DNA from: UBA11090 sp035560555 | Lineage (GTDB): Bacteria > Spirochaetota > Spirochaetia > Treponematales > Rectinemataceae | DNA: 64,000 nucleotides | Assembly: GCA_035560555.1 (NCBI GenBank) | Contig: DATMZF010000054.1 | Coordinates: 1-64,000 of the forward strand | Direction: 5' to 3' | Shown: in pieces, positions 7,560 to 16,196 of the stretch | Layout of the letters: the number at the start of each line of letters is the position of its first letter | Position numbering within the stretch: the stretch's first letter is position 1 | Made by a program: the position numbers and the translations under genes | Notes under the pieces: generated by a model | Told to the model about the DNA's origin: nothing | Databases searched by the model: none | What the model saw: the letters and a program-made list of their open reading frames with translations, nothing else

Positions 7560-9358
7560 GCCGGGTCTCCGCTCAAAGGTGTGGCGACGGCTTGTTCCGG
7601 GAGCTGCGGGAGACTCAGCGCCTCGCGCAGGGCTTCCAGGGTCAAGGGATTCCCGTCGACACGGACGCCGAGGTCCTTAAGCCGCTTCGCGAGCCCGACG
7701 GCGAAGGGCAGCGCTATGCCCCAGCCCGAGTCGTAGCGATCGTAGAAGATCTCCCGCGGCGAACCGAAATCGGCGAGCCGCCCGTCGCGGAAAACGGCGA
7801 CCATATCGGCCTGCGCCGCTTCCTCCATGGAGTGCGTGGCGAAAACCACCGTCCTCCCCTGCAGGGAAACCCGCTCAAGGAGGCTGAAAACAGCCTTCTG
7901 CGAGGAGGGATCCAGGGCCGCGGTGGGTTCGTCGAGAAGCACGGCCTCGGATTCCAGGGCGAAGACGCCCGCGAGGGCGAGCTTTCGCTTTTCGCCCCCG
8001 GAGAGCCCTTGGGTCATCCGGTCGCGGAATGATTCATAAGGTATGCCCGCCGAATCCATCCACTTTCGCACCCTATCGACGAGGGGCGCTCCGGAAATTC
8101 CGAGATTCCGGGGACCGAAGGCGACGTCGTCGGCCGCGTAGATTTCGAAAAGCGCCGATTCGGGACGTTGGATCGAAAGCGGGGCCGTGATTCTCAATTT
8201 ACGGGCGTCGAGCGAGGCGGATTTCGTATCCTGCCCGAAGCTGATGACGGAGCCCTGGGATGGTTGGATCAACGAGTTGAAAAGCTGGAGCGCGGTTGAC
8301 TTGCCGGAACCCGTCTTGCCCACCAACGCGACTCGCCAGCCCTTCCGGATGGCGAAGGTGATATTTTCCAGCGCCCTTACTTCGCCGGCCGTGCCGCGCA
8401 GGTAAGAAAAGGATACATCCTTGAAGGAAAACACGGGCTCGGAGGCGGCTTCATTTCGGACATCCGAGGCAGGCGCAGGCGCTTTTTCGGGGCGTGGAGC
8501 TCGCGCCGACGCGATCCGCCCGGCCAGCGTTTCGATATTGTCGTCGAGGGAAGGCCGCAGGCCGAACATTCCGGCCGCGGCGATGGTTTTGGGAAGATCG
8601 AAGCCCATGGAGAGTGCGGCGATTCCGCCTTCGGTTCGGGCCGTCAGCTGATCGTCGTCCGTCAAATCCGGAAGGTTCAGGAAAAAACGGTCGGGACTTC
8701 CGTCGAATGCGATCCGTCCCGCCTCGAGGGCGATGATTCTTCCGGCTCGGGCGGCGTCATTCATCTCGTGCGTCACGTGAACGACGGCCATCCCCTGGGC
8801 GACGAGCTCTTCCATGAGGCCGAGGACGGCCTGCTTGGTCCTCGGATCGAGCATGGAGGTAGCCTCGTCGAAAACGAGGCATTCGGGATTCATCGCCAGG
8901 GCCCCCGCGATGGCGAGCTTCTGCTGCTGGCCGCCCGAGAGCGAGCGCGTGGGCCGTCCGCGCAGCTCCGTCATGCCGACCTTTTCGAGGGCCGCGGAGA
9001 CTCGCCTTTCGATTTCCGCGTTGGGAAGCCCGAGGTTGGAGGGACCGAAGGCCACGTCTTCCTCGACGCAGCTGGATACGATCTGGTCCACCGGAGACTG
9101 GAAGACGAGAGCGACGGCGGAACGCACCGCGAACAAGGAGCCGCGGAGCGCGGGATCGAGCCCTTTCACGAGCACGCTGCCCGAATCGGAGGTGCGCAGT
9201 CCGTTGAACAGGCGCACGAGCGTGCTCTTGCCCGAACCATTGTTGCCGACGACGGCGACGTATTCGCCCTTGTCGATGGAAAGAGAGACATCCTTCAATG
9301 CCTGGGTTTGGGAATCGGGATATTTGAAACCGACGGAATCGAGCTTTATCAGCGGCAT
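7556..9358 (-). CDS. Fused double ATPase of an ECF transporter (EcfA-EcfA')
   Basis: About 600 residues with two complete ABC ATPase domains. The first has Walker A GNNGSGKST, signature LSGGQQQK and Walker B CLVFDEATS. The second has GKTGSGKST, LSGGEKRK and VLLDEPTAALD. Most ECF modules encode these as two separate proteins of about 280 residues, so this is a tandem fusion joined by an Ala/Pro-rich linker. The start is placed at ATG 9358, preceded by GGGAAGG; an in-frame TTG at 9433 would add 25 residues but has a poor context. The upstream gap to the flavin reductase gene is 147 bases. Confidence 0.88.
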   Translation of the reverse strand: MPLIKLDSVGFKYPDSQTQALKDVSLSIDKGEYVAVVGNNGSGKSTLVRLFNGLRTSDSGSVLVKGLDPALRGSLFAVRSAVALVFQSPVDQIVSSCVEEDVAFGPSNLGLPNAEIERRVSAALEKVGMTELRGRPTRSLSGGQQQKLAIAGALAMNPECLVFDEATSMLDPRTKQAVLGLMEELVAQGMAVVHVTHEMNDAARAGRIIALEAGRIAFDGSPDRFFLNLPDLTDDDQLTARTEGGIAALSMGFDLPKTIAAAGMFGLRPSLDDNIETLAGRIASARAPRPEKAPAPASDVRNEAASEPVFSFKDVSFSYLRGTAGEVRALENITFAIRKGWRVALVGKTGSGKSTALQLFNSLIQPSQGSVISFGQDTKSASLDARKLRITAPLSIQRPESALFEIYAADDVAFGPRNLGISGAPLVDRVRKWMDSAGIPYESFRDRMTQGLSGGEKRKLALAGVFALESEAVLLDEPTAALDPSSQKAVFSLLERVSLQGRTVVFATHSMEEAAQADMVAVFRDGRLADFGSPREIFYDRYDSGWGIALPFAVGLAKRLKDLGVRVDGNPLTLEALREALSLPQLPEQAVATPLSGDPA

Positions 9359-9505
9359 CTGGCCTTCCCTTGCAGAGGGGGCCGCGCGTTCATGTTCAAG
9401 GTTCACCTCACGTCTCGGCGACTTCGCGTCCAAGCGTATACCGCAATAATGCCGCGAGGCGCCGCGGGAGTCAAGTCGGGGAGCCGCTGGAGCTTCCGGA
9501 TGGGC

Positions 9506-10024
9506 CTAGGACTGGGCGCCTGGGCGGAAAAACAGACCGTCGGTCACGAAATGAATCCTTTCCTTCCAGGCTCCTTCGACGGCCTCGGCATGGAGGGTGT
9601 CGCCCATGACGATCGCCGAAGTGCCCTCCAGGACCAGACCGGAAAGGGAACACTCCATCCATCCGACGACACCGGCCGGAATTTTCACGTCGACGCTTTT
9701 GCCTGAAAAAGCTTCTATGCTCAATTCATGGAATTTATCGACATCCTTCCCTGAGATCGATCCGGATCGGTTCACCAGGTCTTTTTGATCGACGCCCGGC
9801 AGGGCGATGGCGAATTCTTTCGAAACCTCCAGATCCTTGAAGGTTTTGTGGCTTATATCGAGCACGCAGATAAACCGTGAAACCGGATCATAGTCCAGGG
9901 GACAACACCAGGCCACCGGCGCGAAATCGTATCGGCCATCCTGGCCTTTCGTGCAGACGAGAACAAGTCCTCCGGCATTCTGAAGCGTATAGGCTTCCTT
10001 CGGCGCCACAACCTTGTATTCCAT
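9506..10024 (-). CDS. Flavin reductase-like FMN-binding split-barrel protein
   Basis: A 172-residue protein with the overall pattern of flavin reductase-like split barrels: an early variable strand, an ICVLDISHKTFKDLEVSKEFAI segment with the typical flavin-pocket layout, and a VMGDTLHAEA strand. It probably binds FMN and may reduce flavin or act as an electron-transfer flavoprotein. The start is at ATG 10024 with GGAGGT 5 bases upstream. It is divergent from the U32 gene, with 89 bases between the two starts. It may be cotranscribed with the ECF genes, but no functional link is evident. Confidence 0.72.
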   Translation of the reverse strand: MEYKVVAPKEAYTLQNAGGLVLVCTKGQDGRYDFAPVAWCCPLDYDPVSRFICVLDISHKTFKDLEVSKEFAIALPGVDQKDLVNRSGSISGKDVDKFHELSIEAFSGKSVDVKIPAGVVGWMECSLSGLVLEGTSAIVMGDTLHAEAVEGAWKERIHFVTDGLFFRPGAQS

Positions 10025-10113
10025 TCCAGACCTCCATGACTTCGCGTTTCCGTACGACTCCAATCTATCACGCGGTGATGGACAGAAAGAAGCGCCGCGG
10101 GGATAATCCACGT

Positions 10114-11451
10114 ATGGAACTTCTCTCTCCCGCGGGCAGCATCGAAAAGCTGATCTATGCCTACCGGTACGGCGCGGACGCCGCCTACATTGGCCTCCCC
10201 TTCTTCAGTCTGCGCGCCCAGGCCGAAAATATCGACGATGAGGATGGCATGGCTCCGGACAGGATACGCGCGATCAAGGAATCCTTCAGTCGGCCCGGTG
10301 CCCTGCCGGACAAGAAACTCTATTGCGCCGCCAACATTTTCTTCCACAACGACGATCTGGACGCCCTCGAAAAAACCCTGCCGAGGATCGCGGAATACCC
10401 CTTCGACGGCTTTCTCGTGAGCGACCTGGGCGCCTACGAAATGCTGAGGAGAGCCTTTCCCGACAGGGAATTTCATCTCAGCACGCAGGCGAACTGCACG
10501 AACTGGCGGGCGGCCAAGCTCTATCGGGACATGGGCTTCAGCCGCATCGTTCCGGCGCGCGAGCTTTCCCTCGACGCCATCAAGGCCATCAAGGACAACG
10601 TGCCGGGGCTGGAGGTGGAAGCCTTCGTGCACGGCGCCATGTGCATGGCCTATTCGGGCAGATGTTTCATCTCCTCCTGGCTGACGGGAAGGTCGGCCAA
10701 CAAGGGCGACTGCACGCATTCCTGCCGCTGGCACTATAAAGTCTATATCGAAGAGGAAAAGCGCCACGGCCAGCTGCTGCCCGTAGAGACGGGCGAGACA
10801 AACCACGGCAGCTACACCCTCCTCATGTCATCACGCGACCTGTGCATGATCGACCACCTCCAGGACCTGAAGGCGGCGGGCGTCGACAGCCTCAAGCTGG
10901 AAGGCAGGATGAAGAGCGTCTACTATGTCGCCCTCGTCACCCGCGCCTACCGGTACGCGCTCGACCACCCTGGGGAGGAGAATCCTTTCCGCGAAGATCT
11001 CTTCGCCGTCAGCCACAGGGAATACGACACGGGCTTCTTCTACGGCCGCGAGGGGATGGACCTGTCGGCCGTCACGTCCTACCGGCAGACGCAGCTTTTC
11101 GCGGGAAGCCTCGAGAATATGCCGGCCATCGAGGAGGGAGCCGCCCAAAACCTCGAGGCCGACGCGGAGATGACTTCGCTGTTTTCCCGATTTGAAGACG
11201 AAGCCTGGAGCCTTCCCGTCTTCGCGGAACTGAAGAACAGCATTCCGGCCGGCGAAGCCATCGAGGCCATTCCCCCCGAGGGAAAGGCCATCAAGCTCGA
11301 AGCGGGGGATTACAGGTTTTTCGATATGGAGGGCCGCGCCGGGGGGAAAATCCGGCACGGCAAGCCCTGGTTCCTGCAGATCAGGAGAGAAAGGCTGGAC
11401 GGGCTGATCCCTCAAGCCTCCTGGCTGCTCCGGATCGCCAGCCGAACTTAA
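10114..11451 (+). CDS. Peptidase U32 family protein, TrhP/YegQ type
   Basis: About 445 residues. The N-terminus MELLSPAGS and the central block with HGAMCMAYSGRCFISS followed by GDCTHSCRW match the cysteine-containing signature of U32 proteins of the TrhP (YegQ) branch. Those cysteines hold an iron-sulfur cluster, and TrhP acts in prephenate-dependent 5-hydroxyuridine formation at the tRNA wobble position. The start is put at ATG 10114, where the family begins; an in-frame ATG at 10078 lacks a visible ribosome binding site. The 3' end overlaps the convergent membrane-protein gene by 4 bases. Peptidase activity should not be assumed from the family name. Confidence 0.82.
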   Translation: MELLSPAGSIEKLIYAYRYGADAAYIGLPFFSLRAQAENIDDEDGMAPDRIRAIKESFSRPGALPDKKLYCAANIFFHNDDLDALEKTLPRIAEYPFDGFLVSDLGAYEMLRRAFPDREFHLSTQANCTNWRAAKLYRDMGFSRIVPARELSLDAIKAIKDNVPGLEVEAFVHGAMCMAYSGRCFISSWLTGRSANKGDCTHSCRWHYKVYIEEEKRHGQLLPVETGETNHGSYTLLMSSRDLCMIDHLQDLKAAGVDSLKLEGRMKSVYYVALVTRAYRYALDHPGEENPFREDLFAVSHREYDTGFFYGREGMDLSAVTSYRQTQLFAGSLENMPAIEEGAAQNLEADAEMTSLFSRFEDEAWSLPVFAELKNSIPAGEAIEAIPPEGKAIKLEAGDYRFFDMEGRAGGKIRHGKPWFLQIRRERLDGLIPQASWLLRIASRT

Positions 11452-12320
11452 GCCTTCAGTATCCCGCAGATCAGGTTAAAGAGCCGCACGCAGTCGGAGG
11501 GTTTCGTGGCGTAACCCGTCCCCGAAGTCTCCTGCCTCACGACGATGCTACCGTAGGCGTCGTCGCCTCCTGCCTCTATTTCGTAACCGCTCGCGCGCAG
11601 ATCCTCGAACCTGCGGTAGCTGGCTCCCTTCCCTTTCGTGAGAATGACGGCGTAGAGATAGGGCAGCTCGGCGCTCGGCCCCTTGTTGATGGCCGCCTGG
11701 ACCTGGACGCCCACGAAATCGTCGGGTTTGCGCTTGGGCTCGATCATCAGGCGGATATCCTCCGGCACGTCGCCCCCGTTCTTGTCCTTGTCGAAGCGGA
11801 GGTAGGGCGTGACGACGACGTGCTCGGGGATCCGCTCGGCGAACAGCGCCTGGAAGCAGGGCATTTTCAGCGAAAGGACATGGGGCACGAAGGCCTTCAC
11901 CCTTCCGAAAAACATCGCGGGTATGGCGAAAAGCAGTCCGTCGGCCAGGATCAGCGACAGATCGGGGCTGAAGGCGAGCGAAACACCCGCGGCGATAGCC
12001 ACGGCGCCCGCAAGCGTGACCATGAGGACGCTGCCGCCGATGGACTTGCCGAAGATCGCCTTCGATTCGCGCAGGGTATCGGCCAGCTTGTCGATCTCGG
12101 CCATCGAGACGGGACGCCATTCCTCGAGCCCCTGGTCGGCCGGCTTGTTCGTGATCGGCTTGAGGCGCAAGGGAATGTAGCCGATGACAATGGCGATCAA
12201 GCCGGGCAGGAGACCCCAGCCGAAGAGGACCTGGAGGAGGGCTCCGGCGGAAAAAAGCCCGGCCGCGAGGGCCAGCCTTGCCGAAAGACTCAGTTTCATG
12301 GAAGAAAATTCGTAGTCCAT
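11448..12320 (-). CDS. Unknown membrane protein, last gene of the CXXX-repeat operon
   Basis: A 290-residue protein that I do not recognise. Two hydrophobic hairpins (around residues 10-50 and 95-140) are followed by a soluble C-terminal half of about 150 residues with a mixed alpha/beta look. The start is the ATG at 12320 with GAGGT upstream, 4 bases after the stop of the radical SAM gene, so it belongs to the same transcript. It could be a membrane anchor, exporter or partner of the modified membrane protein encoded two genes upstream. No protease or transporter motif is visible. Confidence 0.6.
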   Translation of the reverse strand: MDYEFSSMKLSLSARLALAAGLFSAGALLQVLFGWGLLPGLIAIVIGYIPLRLKPITNKPADQGLEEWRPVSMAEIDKLADTLRESKAIFGKSIGGSVLMVTLAGAVAIAAGVSLAFSPDLSLILADGLLFAIPAMFFGRVKAFVPHVLSLKMPCFQALFAERIPEHVVVTPYLRFDKDKNGGDVPEDIRLMIEPKRKPDDFVGVQVQAAINKGPSAELPYLYAVILTKGKGASYRRFEDLRASGYEIEAGGDDAYGSIVVRQETSGTGYATKPSDCVRLFNLICGILKA

Positions 12321-12324
12321 CGCT

Positions 12325-13791
12325 TTACCTCTTTTCGTCGGCCGCGGATACCGCGGGCCGCGATGTCGCGCGATTATCGCCGCCCGCCCTTGTTGCCATC
12401 GTTTTCCTGGCCTTCTCGAGCTCGCCGTAGCCCGCGTAGTCCCAGTACAGGGGGCAGGCGGCCTGGCAGGCGGTGAAGGAACCGCAGCTCGCGCAGGATT
12501 CGGGAGCGTAGCGTTTATTCTTGAAGTGGGCGGCGCGTTCCGAGAACCAGATATCCGAAAAATCCTTCTTCAGAATGTTGCCGAGCGATTCGGGATAGGA
12601 GGAACAGGGCAGGATATCGCCGGCGGGATTCACGCTCAGGAGACCGTCGGCGGCGGCGCAGCTCTTGTTGCCCAAGCCCCTGGCGACGGGATTGTAGATG
12701 CAGAGCGGCGTCGGCGAATACCAGAAGAAGGTGAGCCCTTCCCTGAATGCTTGCCTGCGGATTTCGTCGACGAAGGAGCCGGTTTCCGAATAGGCCACGA
12801 AGAGCTCTGACGCCCGCTCCGAATTGGCCGCCGGGATGTAGAGATTCATCGAAAAGCGCTCGACGCCGAGGCTCTTCAGGTAGGCGGGCATCGAGAGAAG
12901 GCTTTCCCTGTTGGGCCGGGTAAGGGTCGAGTTGGTCTGCACGCGGATTCCCGCGGCGGCGAGCGCTTCGATGCCCGCCAAGGTCCGGCCGTGCGCGCCC
13001 GGTGCGCCGCAGAGGCGATCGTGGATCGCGGCGTCGGGGCTCTCCAGGCTCACCTGTGCCGTCCGCAAGCCCGCCTCGTGGAGAGAGCGGGCGCGCTCGG
13101 GGCTCGCCAGCGTGCCGTTCGTGATCAAATTGACGCGAAGATGTTTCCCGTCGGCATAGGCGATGAGCTCCTCGATGTCGGGCCTGAGAAGCGGCTCCCC
13201 CCCGGTGAAGGAGAAAAAGGGAATTTTTGCCTTTTCCCTGAAAATGTCGATGACGCGCTTGATTTCCCGCGTATCCAGCTCTTCCGACGCCATGCCGGAC
13301 GGAAAGGCCTGCCCGGATCCGCAGCTTCCTCCGCTCCCGCAGCCCGCGTAGCAGAAAAGGCAGCGGTTGTTGCAGCGGTAGGTGACGGCTATCTCGCCCA
13401 GGATGGGGAGGCGGGTGAAGTCAAAGCCATAGGCGACGCGCTCGGTCGTCACCTGGCGGCCATCGCAGATATCCTTGATGTCCGAAAGAAAGCCGGCTAT
13501 GTCGCGCAGCTTCGCCGCGTCCATTCCCGGCAGCTTCTCGATTTTCTGGCCCGAATCGAGGGCCGCGAGGATCTTCACGCCCGTTTCATTGGTCTTGTAG
13601 ACCATGTTGGGCGGAAGAATGACGACATTGTCCTCCTCGCGCACGAACACGTAATCGCGCACGGATTTCCAGAATCCCGGCACCCAGGAGAGATCGGGTC
13701 GGTCGCCTTGGTTCCCTCCGCGCGCGTTCGGATCGCCGCCGGTCAATGACCGCCTCCGGATACGCATGCCGAATGGCATGCGGAGTGGCAC
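12325..13791 (-). CDS. Radical SAM/SPASM enzyme with N-terminal PqqD-like domain
   Basis: Up to 488 residues. Residues of about 47-110 (YVFVREEDNVVILPPNMVY onward) resemble a PqqD-like peptide-recognition domain. The radical SAM cluster motif CNNRCLFC lies at residues 140-147, followed by a Gly/Cys-rich CGSGGSCGSG insertion. A C-terminal SPASM region has cysteines in SCAAADG, LPCSSYPE and CASCGSFTACQAACP, which would hold auxiliary clusters. This architecture is typical of enzymes that modify ribosomally made peptides. The gene overlaps the 3' end of its putative substrate gene, inside the Cys-repeat coding region, by up to 49 bases. The start is uncertain: ATGs at 13791, 13779 and 13767 all lack a clear Shine-Dalgarno sequence. 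Confidence 0.85.
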   Translation of the reverse strand: MPLRMPFGMRIRRRSLTGGDPNARGGNQGDRPDLSWVPGFWKSVRDYVFVREEDNVVILPPNMVYKTNETGVKILAALDSGQKIEKLPGMDAAKLRDIAGFLSDIKDICDGRQVTTERVAYGFDFTRLPILGEIAVTYRCNNRCLFCYAGCGSGGSCGSGQAFPSGMASEELDTREIKRVIDIFREKAKIPFFSFTGGEPLLRPDIEELIAYADGKHLRVNLITNGTLASPERARSLHEAGLRTAQVSLESPDAAIHDRLCGAPGAHGRTLAGIEALAAAGIRVQTNSTLTRPNRESLLSMPAYLKSLGVERFSMNLYIPAANSERASELFVAYSETGSFVDEIRRQAFREGLTFFWYSPTPLCIYNPVARGLGNKSCAAADGLLSVNPAGDILPCSSYPESLGNILKKDFSDIWFSERAAHFKNKRYAPESCASCGSFTACQAACPLYWDYAGYGELEKARKTMATRAGGDNRATSRPAVSAADEKR

Positions 13792-13862
13792 GCCGAATGG
13801 CAGGCGGAATGACAGGCCGAATGGCAGGCGTCGTGGCAGGCGTTATGGCAGGCTGAATAGCA
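13743..13862 (-). repeat. 12-bp repeat encoding the CXXX tail
   Basis: Read on the minus strand, this is nine tandem 12-base units encoding CYSA, CHNA, CHDA, CHSA (five times) and CVSG, followed by GGH and the stop. Codons vary between units (TGC/TGT, CAT/CAC, GCC/GCG/GCA), so the protein repeat is kept while the DNA drifts. This argues for selection on the peptide rather than recent slippage. Confidence 0.9.
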
Positions 13863-15470
13863 GGCTCCCGCCTGGCCTTCCTTGCCGGGCGTGAAACAGC
13901 CGGAGAAGCAGGCCGAGGAGCGCATGAAATCGCCGTAGCCCGTCGAGAGCGCCTCGGGAAGTCCCAGCCCCGAGAAGCGCGTTGGATGGGAATGGATATA
14001 GCAGTAGCCATGCCAGTAGTACCAGTAATGGTTCCGGGCGCGCCAGGCGAGCCGGCGTTCTTCGTCCATAAGCGCTTCGCCGCTTTTTCGCTCAGACTCC
14101 ATCGTTTCGGCCTCGGCCAGCAGCGCCCTGTAATGAGTCTTCGTCGCCTCCATGTCGCAGTCCCAGAGCTTTTCCTGGAGCCCGCGTATCGTCGCCTCGA
14201 AGAAGTCCATCATCAGGCCCGACAGCACCCGGCCCTCGGCGTCGAAGCAGGCGAGGAAGCTTTCCTCTATCGCGTCCTTCGCCTCGTTCCGGCTCAGGAT
14301 GGATATCCGCAAGGGATTTTCCTCGGTGATCTCGATGATTCCCTGACTGCGCAGCCCTTCCAGCATGAGGGCGACGACCCTGGCGAGGGGAAACTCGAAG
14401 AGAAGCGCCACTTCGGCGGGATGCAGATCCTCGGCCACCTTGCCCGGAACCTGATAGGTTCCGGTGAACAGCTTGGGCGGCACCCAGGAATCGCCTGCCC
14501 AGGCGATTCCCTTCACGAGCGCGACGCGTTTTCCATAGCGACGGAGGTTCAGCATGTAAAGGTAAATCGCCAGCGCGATGAGGGCCGCGAAGGCCGGAAC
14601 CGAGACGAGGGGATTCGCCAGCAGCATTAGGCCGCTCGGGCTTTCCCCGTCACCGCCTGGGCCTTCGGCGACGCCGGGCTGCGCCCTGCCTCCGGGCTGC
14701 CCTACGGCCTCAGGTTGCCCAACGGCTCCAGCCTTCCCCGCCGCCTCGCCGAAGGCCGCCGTCATGGGCAGATAGCCTTCGGGGAAATACAGCCGCAGGC
14801 GCTGGGTCTGACGCGCCGCCGGCTTTTCCTGGAAAAACCTCAGCGTCAGGTAATACGAGCCGTCGTCGCCCTTCGAGCCGTAGTAATCGATCTTGTTCTC
14901 GGCGTTCACCGATTTTTCGGTTTTGAGAGGGACGCCGGAACGCTCGGTTTCGGTGAGCGACTCGCCTGCCACCTTCACGGGGAGCACGAGCCTCACCGTC
15001 CGCGACGCCATTCCCGTATCCCATTCGACGGGAGCCCAGTCGAAGTAGAGAAGATCCCCGAATTCCTGACTGGTTGTCCTGCCGATGAGGCCGGCGCGGG
15101 CGAAATCCCCCGCATAGTGCAGGTAGTAGTAGGCGCCGCCGGAGAAGCCCTTGCCGCCCGCGAGGACAACATCGAATTTTCCCGAACCCATCGGTTTTAT
15201 GGAAAGAGGCTGGCGGAGGCCGCCGGGGAGATCGGCATAGCAGCCCTTCATGTCCCAGACAGGCTCGAAGGCTTCCCCCTGGAAATAGAAACCGTGCATC
15301 TGGCCGCCCGAGGCTTCCCATTTGAGGCTGTAGTACAGATCCGCTTTGCCGTCGGTCCGTAAAACCACCGTGATGTCGGCCGAATCCAGCGATGTCGAAA
15401 GGGCGGAAAGTCCGCCCACGAGAGCGAAAAGCGCGATGGCGAGCATCGCCCCGAAACGCGTTCGTTTCAT
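13743..15470 (-). CDS. DUF2207-like membrane protein ending in nine tandem CXXX repeats
   Basis: A 575-residue protein. It has a signal peptide (about 1-23), an extracytoplasmic beta-rich domain resembling DUF2207 (about 26-235), a Gly/Pro/Gln-rich linker, one transmembrane helix (about 288-312), and a cytoplasmic region with winged-helix-like and helical segments. A C-terminal tail starts at residue 537: CYSA, CHNA, CHDA, five CHSA, then CVSG and a final GGH. Cys521 and Cys525 (CFSGC) precede the tail. The tail should face the cytoplasm, where the adjacent radical SAM enzyme could act on it. GGAGGAG precedes the ATG, and the start overlaps the upstream gene (ATGA). The fold assignment is moderate; the repeat is read directly. 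Confidence 0.8.
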   Translation of the reverse strand: MKRTRFGAMLAIALFALVGGLSALSTSLDSADITVVLRTDGKADLYYSLKWEASGGQMHGFYFQGEAFEPVWDMKGCYADLPGGLRQPLSIKPMGSGKFDVVLAGGKGFSGGAYYYLHYAGDFARAGLIGRTTSQEFGDLLYFDWAPVEWDTGMASRTVRLVLPVKVAGESLTETERSGVPLKTEKSVNAENKIDYYGSKGDDGSYYLTLRFFQEKPAARQTQRLRLYFPEGYLPMTAAFGEAAGKAGAVGQPEAVGQPGGRAQPGVAEGPGGDGESPSGLMLLANPLVSVPAFAALIALAIYLYMLNLRRYGKRVALVKGIAWAGDSWVPPKLFTGTYQVPGKVAEDLHPAEVALLFEFPLARVVALMLEGLRSQGIIEITEENPLRISILSRNEAKDAIEESFLACFDAEGRVLSGLMMDFFEATIRGLQEKLWDCDMEATKTHYRALLAEAETMESERKSGEALMDEERRLAWRARNHYWYYWHGYCYIHSHPTRFSGLGLPEALSTGYGDFMRSSACFSGCFTPGKEGQAGACYSACHNACHDACHSACHSACHSACHSACHSACVSGGGH

Positions 15471-16087
15471 TCAATCTCCTCCCTGACCGACATGCGGCCG
15501 GACGCGGGCAAACCGCCGTCTATCTGTATCCGCCTCTCCCGCAGAAGCCCCGCTTTTTCCCGCAGCGCCGCGGCTACGCGGCTTTCCGCGTCCGCGAAGG
15601 GGTCAGCGTCCGCGAGGCCGAAGCGTTTCTCGGTGGCTGCTTCGTCCTTTTCCTTCTGAAAAATGTCGACGATATCGAGCGCCTCGTCCAGCGCGGCGTC
15701 GGCTATGGGATCGTCCCTGCCTTCCCGCCTGCATGCATCCAGATACTCGCTCGCCGCCAGCGCCACGAGTCGGACGGCATCGGCCGCCGGTCCTTCGGTG
15801 ATCCTGATCCGCGCCAGTTTCTCCCTCGAGGCGTCGGCCTGGCTCAGCTTCTTCGCCCTGTCGCGCCCGAGCGCCGCGTCCCTGGCGGCGATGGCTGATT
15901 TAGGTCCGGCCCCGACTAGAAGAGAGACCAATCCGACAAAAACGACGATGACCGATCCCGCCAAGAGGGCGAAGCCAGCCGGAAATCCGCCGGCGAGGCC
16001 CGCGAGCGCGGCCGCCAGTCCCGCGAAGCCGCCGCCTATCCCCAGAGGAGAGCGCGCGTACCATTTCAGATAATCCTTGGGAAGCAT
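15467..16087 (-). CDS. Unknown membrane protein, first gene of the CXXX-repeat operon
   Basis: A 206-residue protein that I do not recognise. Two adjacent hydrophobic segments form a membrane hairpin at residues 14-62. The rest is charged, Ala-rich and predicted helical, ending just before the next start (ATGA overlap of 4 bases). The overlap strongly implies coupled synthesis with the CXXX-tailed protein, perhaps as a complex partner. No ribosome binding site is obvious before the ATG at 16087. Confidence 0.6.
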   Translation of the reverse strand: MLPKDYLKWYARSPLGIGGGFAGLAAALAGLAGGFPAGFALLAGSVIVVFVGLVSLLVGAGPKSAIAARDAALGRDRAKKLSQADASREKLARIRITEGPAADAVRLVALAASEYLDACRREGRDDPIADAALDEALDIVDIFQKEKDEAATEKRFGLADADPFADAESRVAAALREKAGLLRERRIQIDGGLPASGRMSVREEIE

Positions 16088-16196
16088 GTTGAGACTCTAC
16101 TATTCCGGCTCTCCTCGTGCAAGGAGCTTGCCGCGCCGCCTTCGGTTGACTCAGGGCAGGAACCAGCGTTCTGGAGAGTCTGGCGAGGTTAAAAAC

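Noticed and set aside
13743..13862. CX3CH-type heme-binding motifs in the Cys-rich tail
   Set aside because: The motifs overlap so that each Cys would have to serve two hemes, and the tail is predicted to be cytoplasmic, where c-type heme is not attached.
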